From: an uncultured Mediterraneibacter sp.
GTDB taxonomy: Bacteria > Bacillota > Clostridia > Lachnospirales > Lachnospiraceae
NCBI RefSeq assembly: GCF_934309415.1
Contig: NZ_CAKRDI010000001.1
Location: 160,386 to 224,385, forward strand
Direction of reading: 5' to 3'
Length of the DNA: 64,000 bases
Below, in pieces: positions 1 through 8,425 of this stretch; position 1 is the first letter of the stretch; each line of letters starts with the position of its first letter. Made by a program: the position numbers and the translations under genes. The notes beneath the pieces were generated by a model that searched no databases, was not told where the DNA came from, and saw only the letters and a program-made list of their open reading frames with translations.

Positions 1-531
1 ATTTTTGTAAATGAAGAACTAAAACTGAAATTCTTCCTTGCAAAAGGACCGGATGTGCCGACTTATGTAGAGTACGGTGCAGCGGATATCGGTGTGGTTG
101 GTAAAGACACGATCATCGAGGAAGGCCGTAAAGTCCACGAAGTTCTGGATCTTGGATTTGGGAAATGCAGAATGTGCGTCTGCGGACCACAGGAAGCAGC
201 AGAGAAATTAAAACATCATGAACTGATCCGTGTTGCCACAAAGTATCCGAATATTGCAAAAGACTATTTTTATAATAAAAAACATCAGACTGTAGAGATC
301 GTAAAACTGAACGGTTCGATCGAGCTTGCGCCGATCGTCGGACTTTCCGAAGTGATCGTTGATATTGTTGAGACAGGCTCCACACTGAGAGAAAATGGTC
401 TGGTCGTCCTGGAAGAAGTATGCCCGTTATCTGCACGTATGATCGTCAATCCGGTCAGCATGCGGATGGAGAATGACCGGATCAAAGAACTGATCACAAA
501 TCTGAGAAATATCAATCAGCAAAGTGACTGA
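1..531 (+). CDS. hisG: ATP phosphoribosyltransferase, catalytic subunit (HisG), 5' end missing
   Basis: This enzyme makes the first step of histidine synthesis, joining ATP and PRPP. The frame is open from base 1, so the true start lies outside the window; about 177 codons remain. The stretch reading [17 protein letters not shown] and the phosphate-binding region near [15 protein letters not shown] are typical of HisG. The protein ends soon after that region, so it is the short form that normally needs the regulatory partner HisZ (family knowledge; hisZ is not in the window). The last codons and the TGA stop lie inside a copy of a dispersed repeat at 511-550. It is followed by hisD, hisB and hisIE in the same direction. 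Confidence 0.95.
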   Translation: MFVNEELKLKFFLAKGPDVPTYVEYGAADIGVVGKDTIIEEGRKVHEVLDLGFGKCRMCVCGPQEAAEKLKHHELIRVATKYPNIAKDYFYNKKHQTVEIVKLNGSIELAPIVGLSEVIVDIVETGSTLRENGLVVLEEVCPLSARMIVNPVSMRMENDRIKELITNLRNINQQSD

Positions 532-550
532 CATGGGAATGAACCGTAAC
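511..550 (+). repeat. Family 1 palindromic repeat, partial copy at hisG stop
   Basis: About 40 bp match the right-hand end of the full copy at 5628-5770 (core TCAATCAGC, then TGACATGGGAATGAAC and GTAAC). The hisG stop codon at 529-531 lies inside it, so the last residues of HisG appear to be encoded by the repeat. Confidence 0.7.
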
Positions 551-581
551 ATTGAGCAATCCATTTAGGGAGGAATAAAAG

Positions 582-1871
582 ATGCGTATCGAAAAACTGG
601 ATGAAAATTCAAAGAAAAATCTGCTGGAAGACCTTCTGAAAAGAAGTCCGAACAGCTATGGAAAATATGAAGCAAGCGTACAGGAAATCTTAAATGCAGT
701 CAGAGAAAAAGGAGACGAGGCATTATTTGATTACACTGAGAAATTTGACAAAGTCAAACTGGATGCAGACCACATTCTTGTAACAGAGGAAGAGATTGAA
801 GAAGCTTATGCAGAAGTCGGTGAAGAACTACTTGGAATCATTCGTAAATCACTGGAGAATATCCGTACATACCACCAGAAACAGATGCAGTACAGCTGGT
901 TTGACAGCAAACCGGACGGAACCATCCTCGGTCAGAAAGTAACTGCACTTCAGAGAGTCGGTGTGTATGTACCGGGCGGTAAAGCGGCTTATCCTTCTTC
1001 TGTTCTTATGAACATCATGCCTGCAAAGGTAGCCGGAGTTGATGAGATCATTATGGTAACTCCTCCGGGGAAAGATGGAAAGGTAACACCAACTACACTG
1101 GTTGCAGCCAAAGAAGCCGGAGCTGACAAAGTATACAAAGTCGGCGGAGCACAAGCCATCGGAGCACTTGCTTATGGTACTGAGAGCATTCCGAAAGTAG
1201 ATAAGATCGTAGGACCTGGAAATATCTATGTTGCACTTGCAAAGAAATCTGTATACGGATATGTAAGCATTGATTCTATCGCCGGACCAAGTGAGATCCT
1301 TGTACTTGCAGATGAAACAGCCAATCCGCGTTTTGTGGCAGCAGACCTTCTTTCACAGGCTGAGCATGACGAACTGGCTTCCGCAATCCTTGTAACAACC
1401 AGCATGGAACTCGCTGAGAAAGTATCTGCCCAGACAGATGAATTCATCAAGGAACTTTCCAGAGGAGAGATCATTCAGAAATCTCTGGACAACTACGGAC
1501 ATATTCTTGTGGCTGATTCTCTGGAAGATGCGATCGATGCAGCGAATTCAATTGCATCCGAACATTTGGAGATTGTAACAGCAAATCCGTTCGAAGTTAT
1601 GACAAAGATCCGCAATGCCGGAGCGATCTTCATCGGAGAGTACTCCAGCGAACCGCTGGGAGATTATTTTGCAGGGCCAAACCACGTGCTTCCGACAAAC
1701 GGAACTGCCAAATTTTTCTCACCACTTTCTGTAGATGATTTCATTAAGAAATCCAGCATCATTTCCTACTCAAAAGATGCGCTGGAGAAAGTACACACAG
1801 ATATTGAGAAGTTTGCACAGGCTGAGCACCTGACAGCACACGCTAATTCAATCAAGGTAAGATTTGAATAG
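582..1871 (+). CDS. hisD: Histidinol dehydrogenase HisD
   Basis: This zinc enzyme oxidises L-histidinol to L-histidine in two NAD-dependent steps, ending the histidine pathway. The 429 residues match the usual family length. Expected active-site pieces are visible: SQAEHDE (Zn-binding Gln and His), SEHLEIV (catalytic Glu-His), GDYFAGPNHVLPT (Zn-binding Asp) and a C-terminal AEHLTAHANS (Zn-binding His). A GGAGG ribosome site sits just before the ATG. It is the second gene of the visible operon, 50 bp after hisG and 35 bp before hisB. Confidence 0.97.
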   Translation: MRIEKLDENSKKNLLEDLLKRSPNSYGKYEASVQEILNAVREKGDEALFDYTEKFDKVKLDADHILVTEEEIEEAYAEVGEELLGIIRKSLENIRTYHQKQMQYSWFDSKPDGTILGQKVTALQRVGVYVPGGKAAYPSSVLMNIMPAKVAGVDEIIMVTPPGKDGKVTPTTLVAAKEAGADKVYKVGGAQAIGALAYGTESIPKVDKIVGPGNIYVALAKKSVYGYVSIDSIAGPSEILVLADETANPRFVAADLLSQAEHDELASAILVTTSMELAEKVSAQTDEFIKELSRGEIIQKSLDNYGHILVADSLEDAIDAANSIASEHLEIVTANPFEVMTKIRNAGAIFIGEYSSEPLGDYFAGPNHVLPTNGTAKFFSPLSVDDFIKKSSIISYSKDALEKVHTDIEKFAQAEHLTAHANSIKVRFE

Positions 1872-1906
1872 AAACTGACTGACGAAATAAAAAGGAGTAA
1901 AGAACC

Positions 1907-2497
1907 ATGGAGAACAGAATCGCAAGCTGTAAAAGAAAAACAAAAGAGACAGACATTGAACTGACGATCAATCTGGATGGTCAGGGAAAGAATCAGATTG
2001 ATACGGGAATCCCGTTTTTTGATCATATGCTTGACGGCTTTGCCCGCCATGGTCTCTTTGATCTGAATGTAAAAGTAAAAGGAGACACCGAAGTAGATTC
2101 CCACCATACGATCGAAGATACCGGAATCGTACTGGGACAGGCCATCGCCCAGGCATTGGGAGAGAAAGCAGGCATCAAACGCTATGGATACTTTATCCTT
2201 CCAATGGATGAGACACTGGCTCTGGGAGCGGTAGATCTCTCCGGCAGACCATATCTGAATTTTCAGGCTGAATTCACCGTACCTCAGCTTGGAACAATGG
2301 ACACAGAGATGGTCCGCGAATTCTTCTACGCTGTATCTTACAGTGCAGCAATGAATCTGCATCTTAAGATTCTGGATGCAGGAAATAATCATCATATGGC
2401 AGAGGCTCTTTTTAAAGCCTTTGGAAAGGCTCTCGATGTCGCAGTATCCACAGAGCCGAGAATTAAAGACGTCTGGTCTACAAAGGGAAGTCTGTAG
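1907..2497 (+). CDS. hisB: Imidazoleglycerol-phosphate dehydratase HisB
   Basis: This enzyme dehydrates imidazole glycerol phosphate to imidazole acetol phosphate. At 196 residues it is the monofunctional form without the phosphatase domain found in enterics. The manganese-binding His clusters are present: FFDHMLDGFARHG near residue 40, DSHHTIEDTG near residue 65 and GNNHHMAEALFK near residue 165. An AAAGGAG site lies upstream of the ATG. A family 1 palindromic repeat follows 14 bp after the stop and separates it from the hisIE fusion. Confidence 0.97.
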   Translation: MENRIASCKRKTKETDIELTINLDGQGKNQIDTGIPFFDHMLDGFARHGLFDLNVKVKGDTEVDSHHTIEDTGIVLGQAIAQALGEKAGIKRYGYFILPMDETLALGAVDLSGRPYLNFQAEFTVPQLGTMDTEMVREFFYAVSYSAAMNLHLKILDAGNNHHMAEALFKAFGKALDVAVSTEPRIKDVWSTKGSL

Positions 2498-2511
2498 GCG
2501 GACGGAAAATG

Positions 2512-2544
2512 GTTACTGTTCACAGGTAACCTGCAAACAGTAAC
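2512..2544 (+). repeat. Family 1 palindromic repeat, short hairpin copy
   Basis: GTTACTGTT and AACAGTAAC form perfect 9-bp arms around a 15-bp centre that itself contains GGTAACC. It lies inside the his operon, between hisB and hisIE. The rest of the 150-bp gap looks like degraded intergenic sequence with no gene. Confidence 0.8.
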
Positions 2545-2650
2545 GGAAAATGATCCGATCACGCAGTAAAATTGGCGATGTATTACTGGTTTGAAAACAA
2601 CAAACTGGTATGGATTCGCTGCGTACGGAAATGAAGGAGATTGATATCAC

Positions 2651-3934
2651 ATGAGTTACAAGAGATTGACCCCATGTATTTTTATAGAAAAAGGAAATGC
2701 AGTTGCCTGGTTTAATGACCACACTGTCATTTCAGAAGATGTAGTAGAACTGGCAAAACATTATAACGAAAAGGGAGCAGATGAACTGATCGTTTTTGAT
2801 CTCTCTGATTCCGATGAAGAACATGATGAATCTATTGAACTGCTCAAACAGATTCACCGTGCCATCAGCATCCCGATCATTGCCGGAGGAAATATCCGCC
2901 GTCTGGAAGATGTAAAGAAAATTCTTTATGCCGGTGCAAAGAGAGCCATGCTCAATTTTTCAAAACCACTTTCCATCGAACTGATCGAAGAAGTGTCCAA
3001 ACGTTTCGGAAAAGAACGTATTGCCGTATCTCTGAATGATTTTGATGCATTATTCAAACAGCAGCATCTGATCGAAGAATACAGTACAGAGATTATTTTC
3101 ATGCACAGACTGGATCTGAATTCTGTCATCAATGTAACGGAGATCCAGTGTGTTGTTGTGACAGATACACTGGAAGAATCTGAGATTTTGAATATTCTCA
3201 AGAGTGACGGAGTAAAAGGGGTATCCGGGAAATTCATCAGCCGCACAAATATTGATTACAATGCATTTAAAGAGATCTGTACTGAAAATGGAATCAAGAT
3301 GACTTCATTTGAGAGTATGATGGATTTCGGAGAATTTAAGCTGAATTCGGACGGACTGCTGCCGGTAGTTGTACAGGATTATAAGACAAATGACGTGCTG
3401 ATGGTCGCTTATATGGACGAAGAAGCCTTTGACCATACAATCAAAACCGGCCGCATGACCTATTTCAGCCGCAGCAGACAGGAACAGTGGATCAAGGGAG
3501 AGACATCTGGACATTACCAGTATGTAAAATCTCTGACGATTGACTGTGATAAAGATACTCTGCTTGCGAAAGTAGAACAGATTGGTGCTGCCTGCCATAC
3601 AGGTAACCGCACCTGCTTCTTCCAGCCGATCGTAGGAAGTGATTACGATGCCAAGAACCCGCTTCAGGTATTCGAATCTGTCTACCATACCATCGAAGAC
3701 AGAAAAGAACATCCAAAGGAAGGTTCTTATACAAACTACCTCTTTGAAAAAGGACTGGATAAGATTCTGAAGAAAGTAGGAGAGGAAGCTACGGAAGTGG
3801 TGATCGCTGCCAAGAATCCAAACCCGGAAGAAGTAAAATACGAACTGTCTGATTTCCTGTATCACGCAATGGTGCTCATGGTAGAAAAAGGAATTACCTG
3901 GGAAGACATCACACAGGAACTGGCAGAGAGATAG
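2651..3934 (+). CDS. hisIE: HisF-like domain fused to phosphoribosyl-AMP cyclohydrolase / phosphoribosyl-ATP pyrophosphatase (HisIE)
   Basis: The C-terminal half (about residues 225-427) is a standard HisIE that carries out the second and third steps of histidine synthesis. It shows the cyclohydrolase metal and substrate motifs ([48 protein letters not shown]) and a C-terminal pyrophosphatase helix set ([15 protein letters not shown]). The N-terminal 215 residues are a HisF/HisA-type TIM barrel, for example [18 protein letters not shown] and [17 protein letters not shown]. Where HisF has catalytic Asp in PCLDV and AIDA, this protein reads PCIFI and SLND. The barrel is therefore probably not a working cyclase. 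The role of that domain is unknown. Confidence 0.9.
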   Translation: MSYKRLTPCIFIEKGNAVAWFNDHTVISEDVVELAKHYNEKGADELIVFDLSDSDEEHDESIELLKQIHRAISIPIIAGGNIRRLEDVKKILYAGAKRAMLNFSKPLSIELIEEVSKRFGKERIAVSLNDFDALFKQQHLIEEYSTEIIFMHRLDLNSVINVTEIQCVVVTDTLEESEILNILKSDGVKGVSGKFISRTNIDYNAFKEICTENGIKMTSFESMMDFGEFKLNSDGLLPVVVQDYKTNDVLMVAYMDEEAFDHTIKTGRMTYFSRSRQEQWIKGETSGHYQYVKSLTIDCDKDTLLAKVEQIGAACHTGNRTCFFQPIVGSDYDAKNPLQVFESVYHTIEDRKEHPKEGSYTNYLFEKGLDKILKKVGEEATEVVIAAKNPNPEEVKYELSDFLYHAMVLMVEKGITWEDITQELAER

Positions 3935-3977
3935 TTCCTGTAAATACTGTCTATTGAGAATAGATTTGTTTCATAAG

Positions 3978-3997
3978 TTATAGATTGCAATCTATAA
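3978..3997. promoter_or_regulatory. Perfect 20-bp palindrome, possible operator
   Basis: The palindrome TTATAGATTGCAATCTATAA is perfect and lies 44 bp after the hisIE stop. It is too short and lacks a T-run, so it is not an obvious terminator. It could be a protein binding site for the downstream gene at 4215. Confidence 0.35.
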
Positions 3998-4080
3998 TAC
4001 TAACAATTCATAAAAAATAAAATACAGACATAAGATAAGACATAGAAGTAAACGTTTCTTGTTATTTGTTTAAAAGTTCT

Positions 4081-4137
4081 AATCCATTCAATCAGCCCCA
4101 TTTCTTCAGGGATAAGAGAGAACTGATTGAATGGATT
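4081..4137 (+). terminator. Long hairpin after the his operon
   Basis: A 15-bp perfect stem (AATCCATTCAATCAG with its complement) encloses a 27-base loop containing CCCC and GGG. It is followed by a weak run, ATATTTTTAAA. It probably ends his operon transcription, although the T-run is poor. Confidence 0.5.
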
Positions 4138-4214
4138 AAGGATATTTTTAAATTTATAACATTGAGAAATGATTCTTCTATGTCTTTTTATCTGTAAAAG
4201 AAAGGATACCTGCC

Positions 4215-4559
4215 ATGAACGAACTTAATTCTGAATCCCGCAGAAGAGAACTTTTAAGACAGACACGGAGACTTTATGGAAACGATTTTTCCATTCCGGC
4301 AGTACATCCACGTTATCGCGCAGCGTATCACAGCCTGTACGGTAAAGAGGACGAAAATGCTCAACTGCAAAGCGAAAGCAGCTTTTTCTTTCGACTTGTT
4401 CTTTCGATCTTTCTGTTCCTCTGTTTTATTTACATAGAACAAAACGAACCAAAAACTGTTCCTGTGAGCAGTTCTGCGATTGTGTCATACATACAGAGTG
4501 ATGGGATCGATAAAGATCTGCGCGATCAGATAAAAGAGGTGTGGGCAGAATTACGTTGA
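4215..4559 (+). CDS. Small hypothetical single-pass membrane protein
   Basis: I do not recognise this family. The 114-residue protein has an Arg-rich, soluble N-terminus (ESRRRELLRQTRRLYG) and one hydrophobic segment at about residues 57-75 (FFFRLVLSIFLFLCFIYI). A short polar tail of about 40 residues follows. Positive charges before the segment predict that the tail faces outside. An AAAGGA site precedes the ATG at a suitable distance, and codon use resembles the neighbours. It stands alone between the his operon and a coiled-coil gene, with no sign of a signal-peptidase site. Confidence 0.6.
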   Translation: MNELNSESRRRELLRQTRRLYGNDFSIPAVHPRYRAAYHSLYGKEDENAQLQSESSFFFRLVLSIFLFLCFIYIEQNEPKTVPVSSSAIVSYIQSDGIDKDLRDQIKEVWAELR

Positions 4560-4662
4560 CTTTATACTCAGGAAGTGATTTAAAAAACTATTCGATAATA
4601 TCTACACAAGTTTTCTACGTTATGTTATACTGAAAATTAAATATAGAAAGTGAAGTTAAAAT

Positions 4663-4695
4663 GTTACTGTTCGCAGGTAATCTGTAGCAGGTAAC
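4663..4695 (+). repeat. Family 1 palindromic repeat, short degenerate copy
   Basis: GTTACTGTTCGCAGGTAA is followed by a degenerate right arm, CAGGTAAC. It matches the short hairpin copies at 2512 and 36100, and lies about 30 bp upstream of the coiled-coil gene. Confidence 0.55.
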
Positions 4696-4726
4696 CACAA
4701 AGCAATCAAAGCACAGAGGATAAATT

Positions 4727-5620
4727 ATGTTTGGAAAGAAGAAAAACGAAGAAGAAATTTACCGCATTCCGATCAATATTTTCGGAGGTTATAACCGGAA
4801 ATGTGCGGATCGATATATTAAAAAACTGAAAATGATGATCATGAATCTGCGTGACAGTCTGGAGCAGGCAAAATACGAACAGGGTGTTCTGGATTCAAAA
4901 CTGAAAAAATCAGAGGCAAACTGTAAGGCACTCACAGAACGTGAGAAAGGTCAGACAGAACTCATTGAACAGCAGAAGTTAACGATCGAGCACATGCAGA
5001 GCCTGATCGCACAACAGAAAGATTCTCTTAAAAATATGCAGGATCTTCTGGATCAGCAGAAACTTTCTATGAAACAGCAGCAGAAAGCGCAGAATCTTTT
5101 AAAAGAACAGATTGCTAAAAAAGAGGAACTTGTCAAGACTCAGGCTGAGTCCATTATTACTCTCAAACGTGAGTCCGAGTATGCCCATGCTACAATCCGG
5201 GAACAGGAACAGAAGATCACGGAGCTGGATCATGCCATTTTAGAATTCGAAGAAGATTCACAGCGGATCAATGAAGAGCTGACCAGTCAGACTCAGTTGT
5301 TACAGCAGCAGAACGGGGAACTCAATGAACGTAAAAAAGAGTGTTCCCGCCTGAAAGACACACTCCATGATCTGCAGGAAGTCAATTCCAACCAGAAAGA
5401 AGTCATCCGTCAGAAAGACAATGTGATTGAAGGTTACGAAGCAAAGTTATACCGCCAGAGTGAACTCCTCAGAGAGGGAAAAGTTCTGAAAGAAGCGCAG
5501 GCGCGACAGCACCAGACACAGTTCAGACGTTCCGGCAGCTTTTCAGGGAATTTCTCCAAAATAGAACAGGCATTCCAGAAACAGTTGCAGAAAGTACGGG
5601 ATAAAGTATATTCTGTGTAA
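4727..5620 (+). CDS. Long coiled-coil protein, DivIVA-like N-terminus
   Basis: The 297-residue protein is almost entirely Gln/Glu/Lys-rich heptad-type helix from about residue 35 to 260. It has many QQK and EQK repeats, so it should form a long coiled coil in the cytoplasm. The first 35 residues contain FGGYNRKCADRYIKKL, which resembles the membrane-binding start of DivIVA (GYD..EVD.YI..L). A Gln/Arg/Ser-rich tail follows. This suggests a DivIVA/GpsB-type scaffold, but the match is weak. No other DivIVA gene is seen between ylmH and lspA, where it is often found in Firmicutes. Confidence 0.6.
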   Translation: MFGKKKNEEEIYRIPINIFGGYNRKCADRYIKKLKMMIMNLRDSLEQAKYEQGVLDSKLKKSEANCKALTEREKGQTELIEQQKLTIEHMQSLIAQQKDSLKNMQDLLDQQKLSMKQQQKAQNLLKEQIAKKEELVKTQAESIITLKRESEYAHATIREQEQKITELDHAILEFEEDSQRINEELTSQTQLLQQQNGELNERKKECSRLKDTLHDLQEVNSNQKEVIRQKDNVIEGYEAKLYRQSELLREGKVLKEAQARQHQTQFRRSGSFSGNFSKIEQAFQKQLQKVRDKVYSV

Positions 5621-5627
5621 TTATAGT

Positions 5628-5770
5628 GTTACTGTTCACAGCATAGCTGCAAACAGTAACGTATCTCGCCATTTAAAATCGCCTTTGGCGATGGGCGAGA
5701 TACATTCAAGACAATACGTGCATCCTCCATGTCAATCAGCGGAGTGATTGACATGGGAATGAACAGTAAC
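5628..5770 (+). repeat. Family 1 palindromic repeat, full-length reference copy
   Basis: This copy has three hairpins in a row. The first is GTTACTGTT...AACAGTAAC. The second is a GTATCTCGCC stem ending GGGCGAGATAC around an inner TCGCC/GGCGA. The third is CCATGTCAATCA...TGATTGACATGG. Outer ends GTTACTGTTCA and TGAACAGTAAC are inverted copies of each other. It starts 7 bp after the stop of the coiled-coil gene. With the promoter and terminator that follow, it fills the 300-bp gap before the RmlD-like gene. Confidence 0.85.
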
Positions 5771-5810
5771 CACAGTAACATTACAGTGACACATGACCAT
5801 GTCACTTTAC

Positions 5811-5839
5811 TTGACAAAAGTAACAAAAACTGTTAAACT
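5811..5839 (+). promoter_or_regulatory. Sigma-A type promoter for the RmlD-like/symporter pair
   Basis: TTGACA, a 17-bp spacer and TAAACT lie about 80 bp before the ATG at 5922. The predicted start near 5847 is only about 20 bases ahead of a strong terminator. An inverted GTGACA...TGTCAC pair overlaps the upstream side. Confidence 0.6.
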
Positions 5840-5865
5840 GTTACCATAACGTTTATAGGTTGAGA

Positions 5866-5905
5866 AAAGCGTTGATTTTAATCCAAATCAACGCTTTCTT
5901 TTTTT
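5866..5905 (+). terminator. Intrinsic terminator abutting the ribosome site (possible attenuator)
   Basis: A 13-bp perfect stem (AAAGCGTTGATTT with its complement), a 6-base loop and CTTTTTTT lie between the promoter at 5811 and the gene. GAGGAGG at 5906-5912 starts directly after the T-run. The terminator therefore sits inside the leader of the gene at 5922, which suggests conditional read-through. It may also stop upstream transcription. Confidence 0.7.
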
Positions 5906-5921
5906 GAGGAGGTAAACAACT

Positions 5922-6773
5922 ATGTTAAAAGTATGGATTGCAGGCTCAAATGGACAGATTGGACGCGCATTGAACGATGTAGTCGATCCACTGGAAGTTG
6001 AAGTACTGAACACAGACAAGGACGAACTTGACATTACAGACACAGAAGAAGTTCTTAACTTCGGAACTGTCAATCGTCCGGATGTCATCATCAACTGTAC
6101 TGGTATCACAGATACAGATCTGTGTGAACAGGAACCGGAACATGCTTATCGTGTCAATGCACTCGGTGCAAAGAACTTAAGTATCGTAGCAAGAAAATAC
6201 GGTTCTAAGATGGTTCAGCTCTCTACAGACGATGTCTTTGACGGACAGAGCAAGAAACCGTACACAGAATTTGACGATACAAATCCGATGACTGTATATG
6301 GCCGTTCTAAGAGAGCAGGAGAGAACTATGTAAAAGAATTTACACACAAACACTTCATCATCCGAAGCAACTGGGTGTATGGAAAAGGTGGAACCAACTT
6401 TGTAAACCGTGTTCTTGCCGCAGCAGATGAAGGAAGATCTCTTTCCATCGCATCCGATCAGTTCGGTTCCCCGACCAGTGCGAAAGATCTGGCAAGAATG
6501 ATCTTATATCTGATCGATACAAATGAATACGGTACTTATCATGTAACCTGCAGCGGTATCTGCAACCGTTACGAATTTGCAAAAGAAATCCTCAGACTTG
6601 CTGGTAAGAAGACAGAACTTCGTTCCGTTCCGACAGAACAGTCTGATCTTTCCTCCGTCAGACCGCCGTACGCAGTACTGGATAATTTCATCCTGCGTAT
6701 TATCGAAATGTATGATATGCCGGACTGGAAGGAATCTCTGAAAGAATATATGACAGAAAGAACGGAGGAATAA
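5922..6773 (+). CDS. RmlD-type NAD(P)-dependent sugar-nucleotide reductase
   Basis: This is a short-chain dehydrogenase of the dTDP-4-dehydrorhamnose reductase family, 283 residues, the normal length. The N-terminal nucleotide site reads AGSNGQIGRALND, and the catalytic Tyr-Lys pair is in MTVYGRSKRAGE near residue 125. Further motifs are INCTGITDTDLCEQEP and STDDVFDG, the usual CAAYTxVDxAE and STDYVFDG regions. No other rhamnose genes are near, so the exact substrate is uncertain. GAGGAGG precedes the ATG by 9 bases. The symporter gene starts one base after its stop, so the two are co-transcribed. Confidence 0.75.
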   Translation: MLKVWIAGSNGQIGRALNDVVDPLEVEVLNTDKDELDITDTEEVLNFGTVNRPDVIINCTGITDTDLCEQEPEHAYRVNALGAKNLSIVARKYGSKMVQLSTDDVFDGQSKKPYTEFDDTNPMTVYGRSKRAGENYVKEFTHKHFIIRSNWVYGKGGTNFVNRVLAAADEGRSLSIASDQFGSPTSAKDLARMILYLIDTNEYGTYHVTCSGICNRYEFAKEILRLAGKKTELRSVPTEQSDLSSVRPPYAVLDNFILRIIEMYDMPDWKESLKEYMTERTEE

Positions 6774-6774
6774 T

Positions 6775-8073
6775 ATGAAAGATAAAAATCTGAAAGAAAA
6801 ACGTACAGAAAAGAAAAAGATCGGATTGACAACGAAGATTTTCATTGCACTTCTGTTTGGTGCTGTATTTGGAATCATTCTTCACTATCTTGTGCCGGAC
6901 AGTGCCGTAAAAAATGATGTGATCATAGAAGGGATCCTCTATGTCATCGGACAGGGATTCATCCGGTTAATGAAGATGCTTGTTGTACCACTGGTATTCT
7001 GCTCCCTCATCTGCGGAAGTATGGCCATCGGTGATACAAAGAAACTTGGAACTGTCGGTGCCAGAACATTGATCTTTTACCTTGCGACAACTGCTCTTGC
7101 GGTTACAGTTGCCCTGACAGTTGGTAATATCATCAATCCGGGAGTCGGACTGGATATGAGCTCCCTTCAGTCCAGCACTTCTACTGTAGAGACAATGGAG
7201 GCAACTTCCCTGACTGATACAATCCTGAATATTATTCCGGATAACCCGATTAATTCCCTTGCAAGCGGAACCATGCTTCAGGTGATCGTATTCGCACTGA
7301 TCGTTGGTGTTATTCTTGCAAAACTTGGAGAACGTGCAGAGACTGTTGCGAACTTCTTCAGCCAGTTCAATGACATTATGATGGAAATGACAATGATGAT
7401 CATGAGCCTTGCTCCGATCGGAGTTTTCTGTCTGATCAGCAGAACCTTTGCCAACATCGGATTCAGTGCATTCCTTCCGCTGGCAAAATACATGATCGCC
7501 GTTTTGATCGCACTTGCGATCCAGTGTCTGGGCGTTTACCAGATCCTGCTTAAGATCTTTACAGGACTGAACCCGATCCGCTTTATTAAGAAGTTCTTCC
7601 CGGTTATGGCGTTTGCATTCTCCACAGCAACATCCAATGCAACCATTCCGCTGTCAATTGATACACTGTCAAAGAAAGTCGGAGTTTCCAAGAAGATTTC
7701 TTCTTTCACGATTCCGCTTGGTGCTACGATCAACATGGACGGAACTTCCATCATGCAGGGTGTTGCGGTTGTATTTGCCGCTCAGGCTTTCGGAATCCAT
7801 CTGACTCCGGTAGACTACATCACAGTTATCGGAACAGCGACTCTGGCATCTGTCGGAACCGCCGGTGTACCTAGTGTTGGTCTTGTAACTCTGACCATGG
7901 TATTTAACTCTGTCGGACTTCCGGTAGAAGCAATCGGTCTGATCATGGGTATCGACCGTATCCTGGATATGACAAGAACTGCTGTTAATATCACTGGTGA
8001 TGCAGTATGTACAACCATCGTTGCACATCAGAATAAAGCACTGGATAAGAATGTGTTTAATGAGACAGATTAA
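6775..8073 (+). CDS. Dicarboxylate/amino acid:cation symporter (DAACS family)
   Basis: This 432-residue membrane protein belongs to the glutamate/aspartate/dicarboxylate:Na+ or H+ symporters (GltP, DctA, SstT relatives). It shows the hairpin loop FSTATSNATIPLS near residue 283, the GATINMDGTSIMQG segment near 320 and the C-terminal DRILDMTRTAVNITGD substrate and cation motif near 393. A basic N-terminus leads into multiple hydrophobic segments. It is likely translated together with the RmlD-like gene (one-base gap) and so shares its leader terminator. The substrate cannot be set from sequence alone; glutamate, aspartate or C4 acids are likely. Confidence 0.88.
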   Translation: MKDKNLKEKRTEKKKIGLTTKIFIALLFGAVFGIILHYLVPDSAVKNDVIIEGILYVIGQGFIRLMKMLVVPLVFCSLICGSMAIGDTKKLGTVGARTLIFYLATTALAVTVALTVGNIINPGVGLDMSSLQSSTSTVETMEATSLTDTILNIIPDNPINSLASGTMLQVIVFALIVGVILAKLGERAETVANFFSQFNDIMMEMTMMIMSLAPIGVFCLISRTFANIGFSAFLPLAKYMIAVLIALAIQCLGVYQILLKIFTGLNPIRFIKKFFPVMAFAFSTATSNATIPLSIDTLSKKVGVSKKISSFTIPLGATINMDGTSIMQGVAVVFAAQAFGIHLTPVDYITVIGTATLASVGTAGVPSVGLVTLTMVFNSVGLPVEAIGLIMGIDRILDMTRTAVNITGDAVCTTIVAHQNKALDKNVFNETD

Positions 8074-8138
8074 TTTCATATGAAGCGTTTAAAATTTATT
8101 TAAAGAAACGCCTCTTGTTTGTTTCATGTGAGTTGTTA

Positions 8139-8288
8139 TGATGACACTATTTACAGATAGAGTGTAAACAGTGTCATCCTATCTAATCACTTTACTGATT
8201 AGGTATGGTCTGAACCGTAACTCAGATAACTCATAAAAATGAACAGGGGCGTTTTTTTATTGTTCGCAGCTATACTGTGAACAGTAAC
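8139..8288 (+). repeat. Family 1-related palindromic repeat, divergent copy
   Basis: It contains a hairpin GATGACACT...AGTGTCATC, a second hairpin CTAATCA...TGATTAG, and a final CGCAGCTATACTGTGAACAGTAAC-like end. The layout of several hairpins and the AACAGTAAC end match family 1, but the inner stems differ in sequence. It occupies most of the 352-bp gap after the symporter. Confidence 0.55.
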
Positions 8289-8327
8289 ACCAAATATAAT
8301 CCGCATGCGTTATTTTTTATAAAATGA

Positions 8328-8355
8328 TTGTTTTTTCTTCTTCATAGTGTATACT
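8328..8355 (+). promoter_or_regulatory. Putative promoter for the gene at 8426
   Basis: TTGTTT, a 16-bp spacer and TATACT lie about 70 bp before the ATG. The spacing is acceptable and the -10 is good, but the -35 is weak. Confidence 0.4.
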
Positions 8356-8425
8356 CAAATCGTAAGTAGTAAGTAATAAGTAGCATTCATAAATTCGCAT
8401 GTTATTTTATCTGAGGAGGATCACT

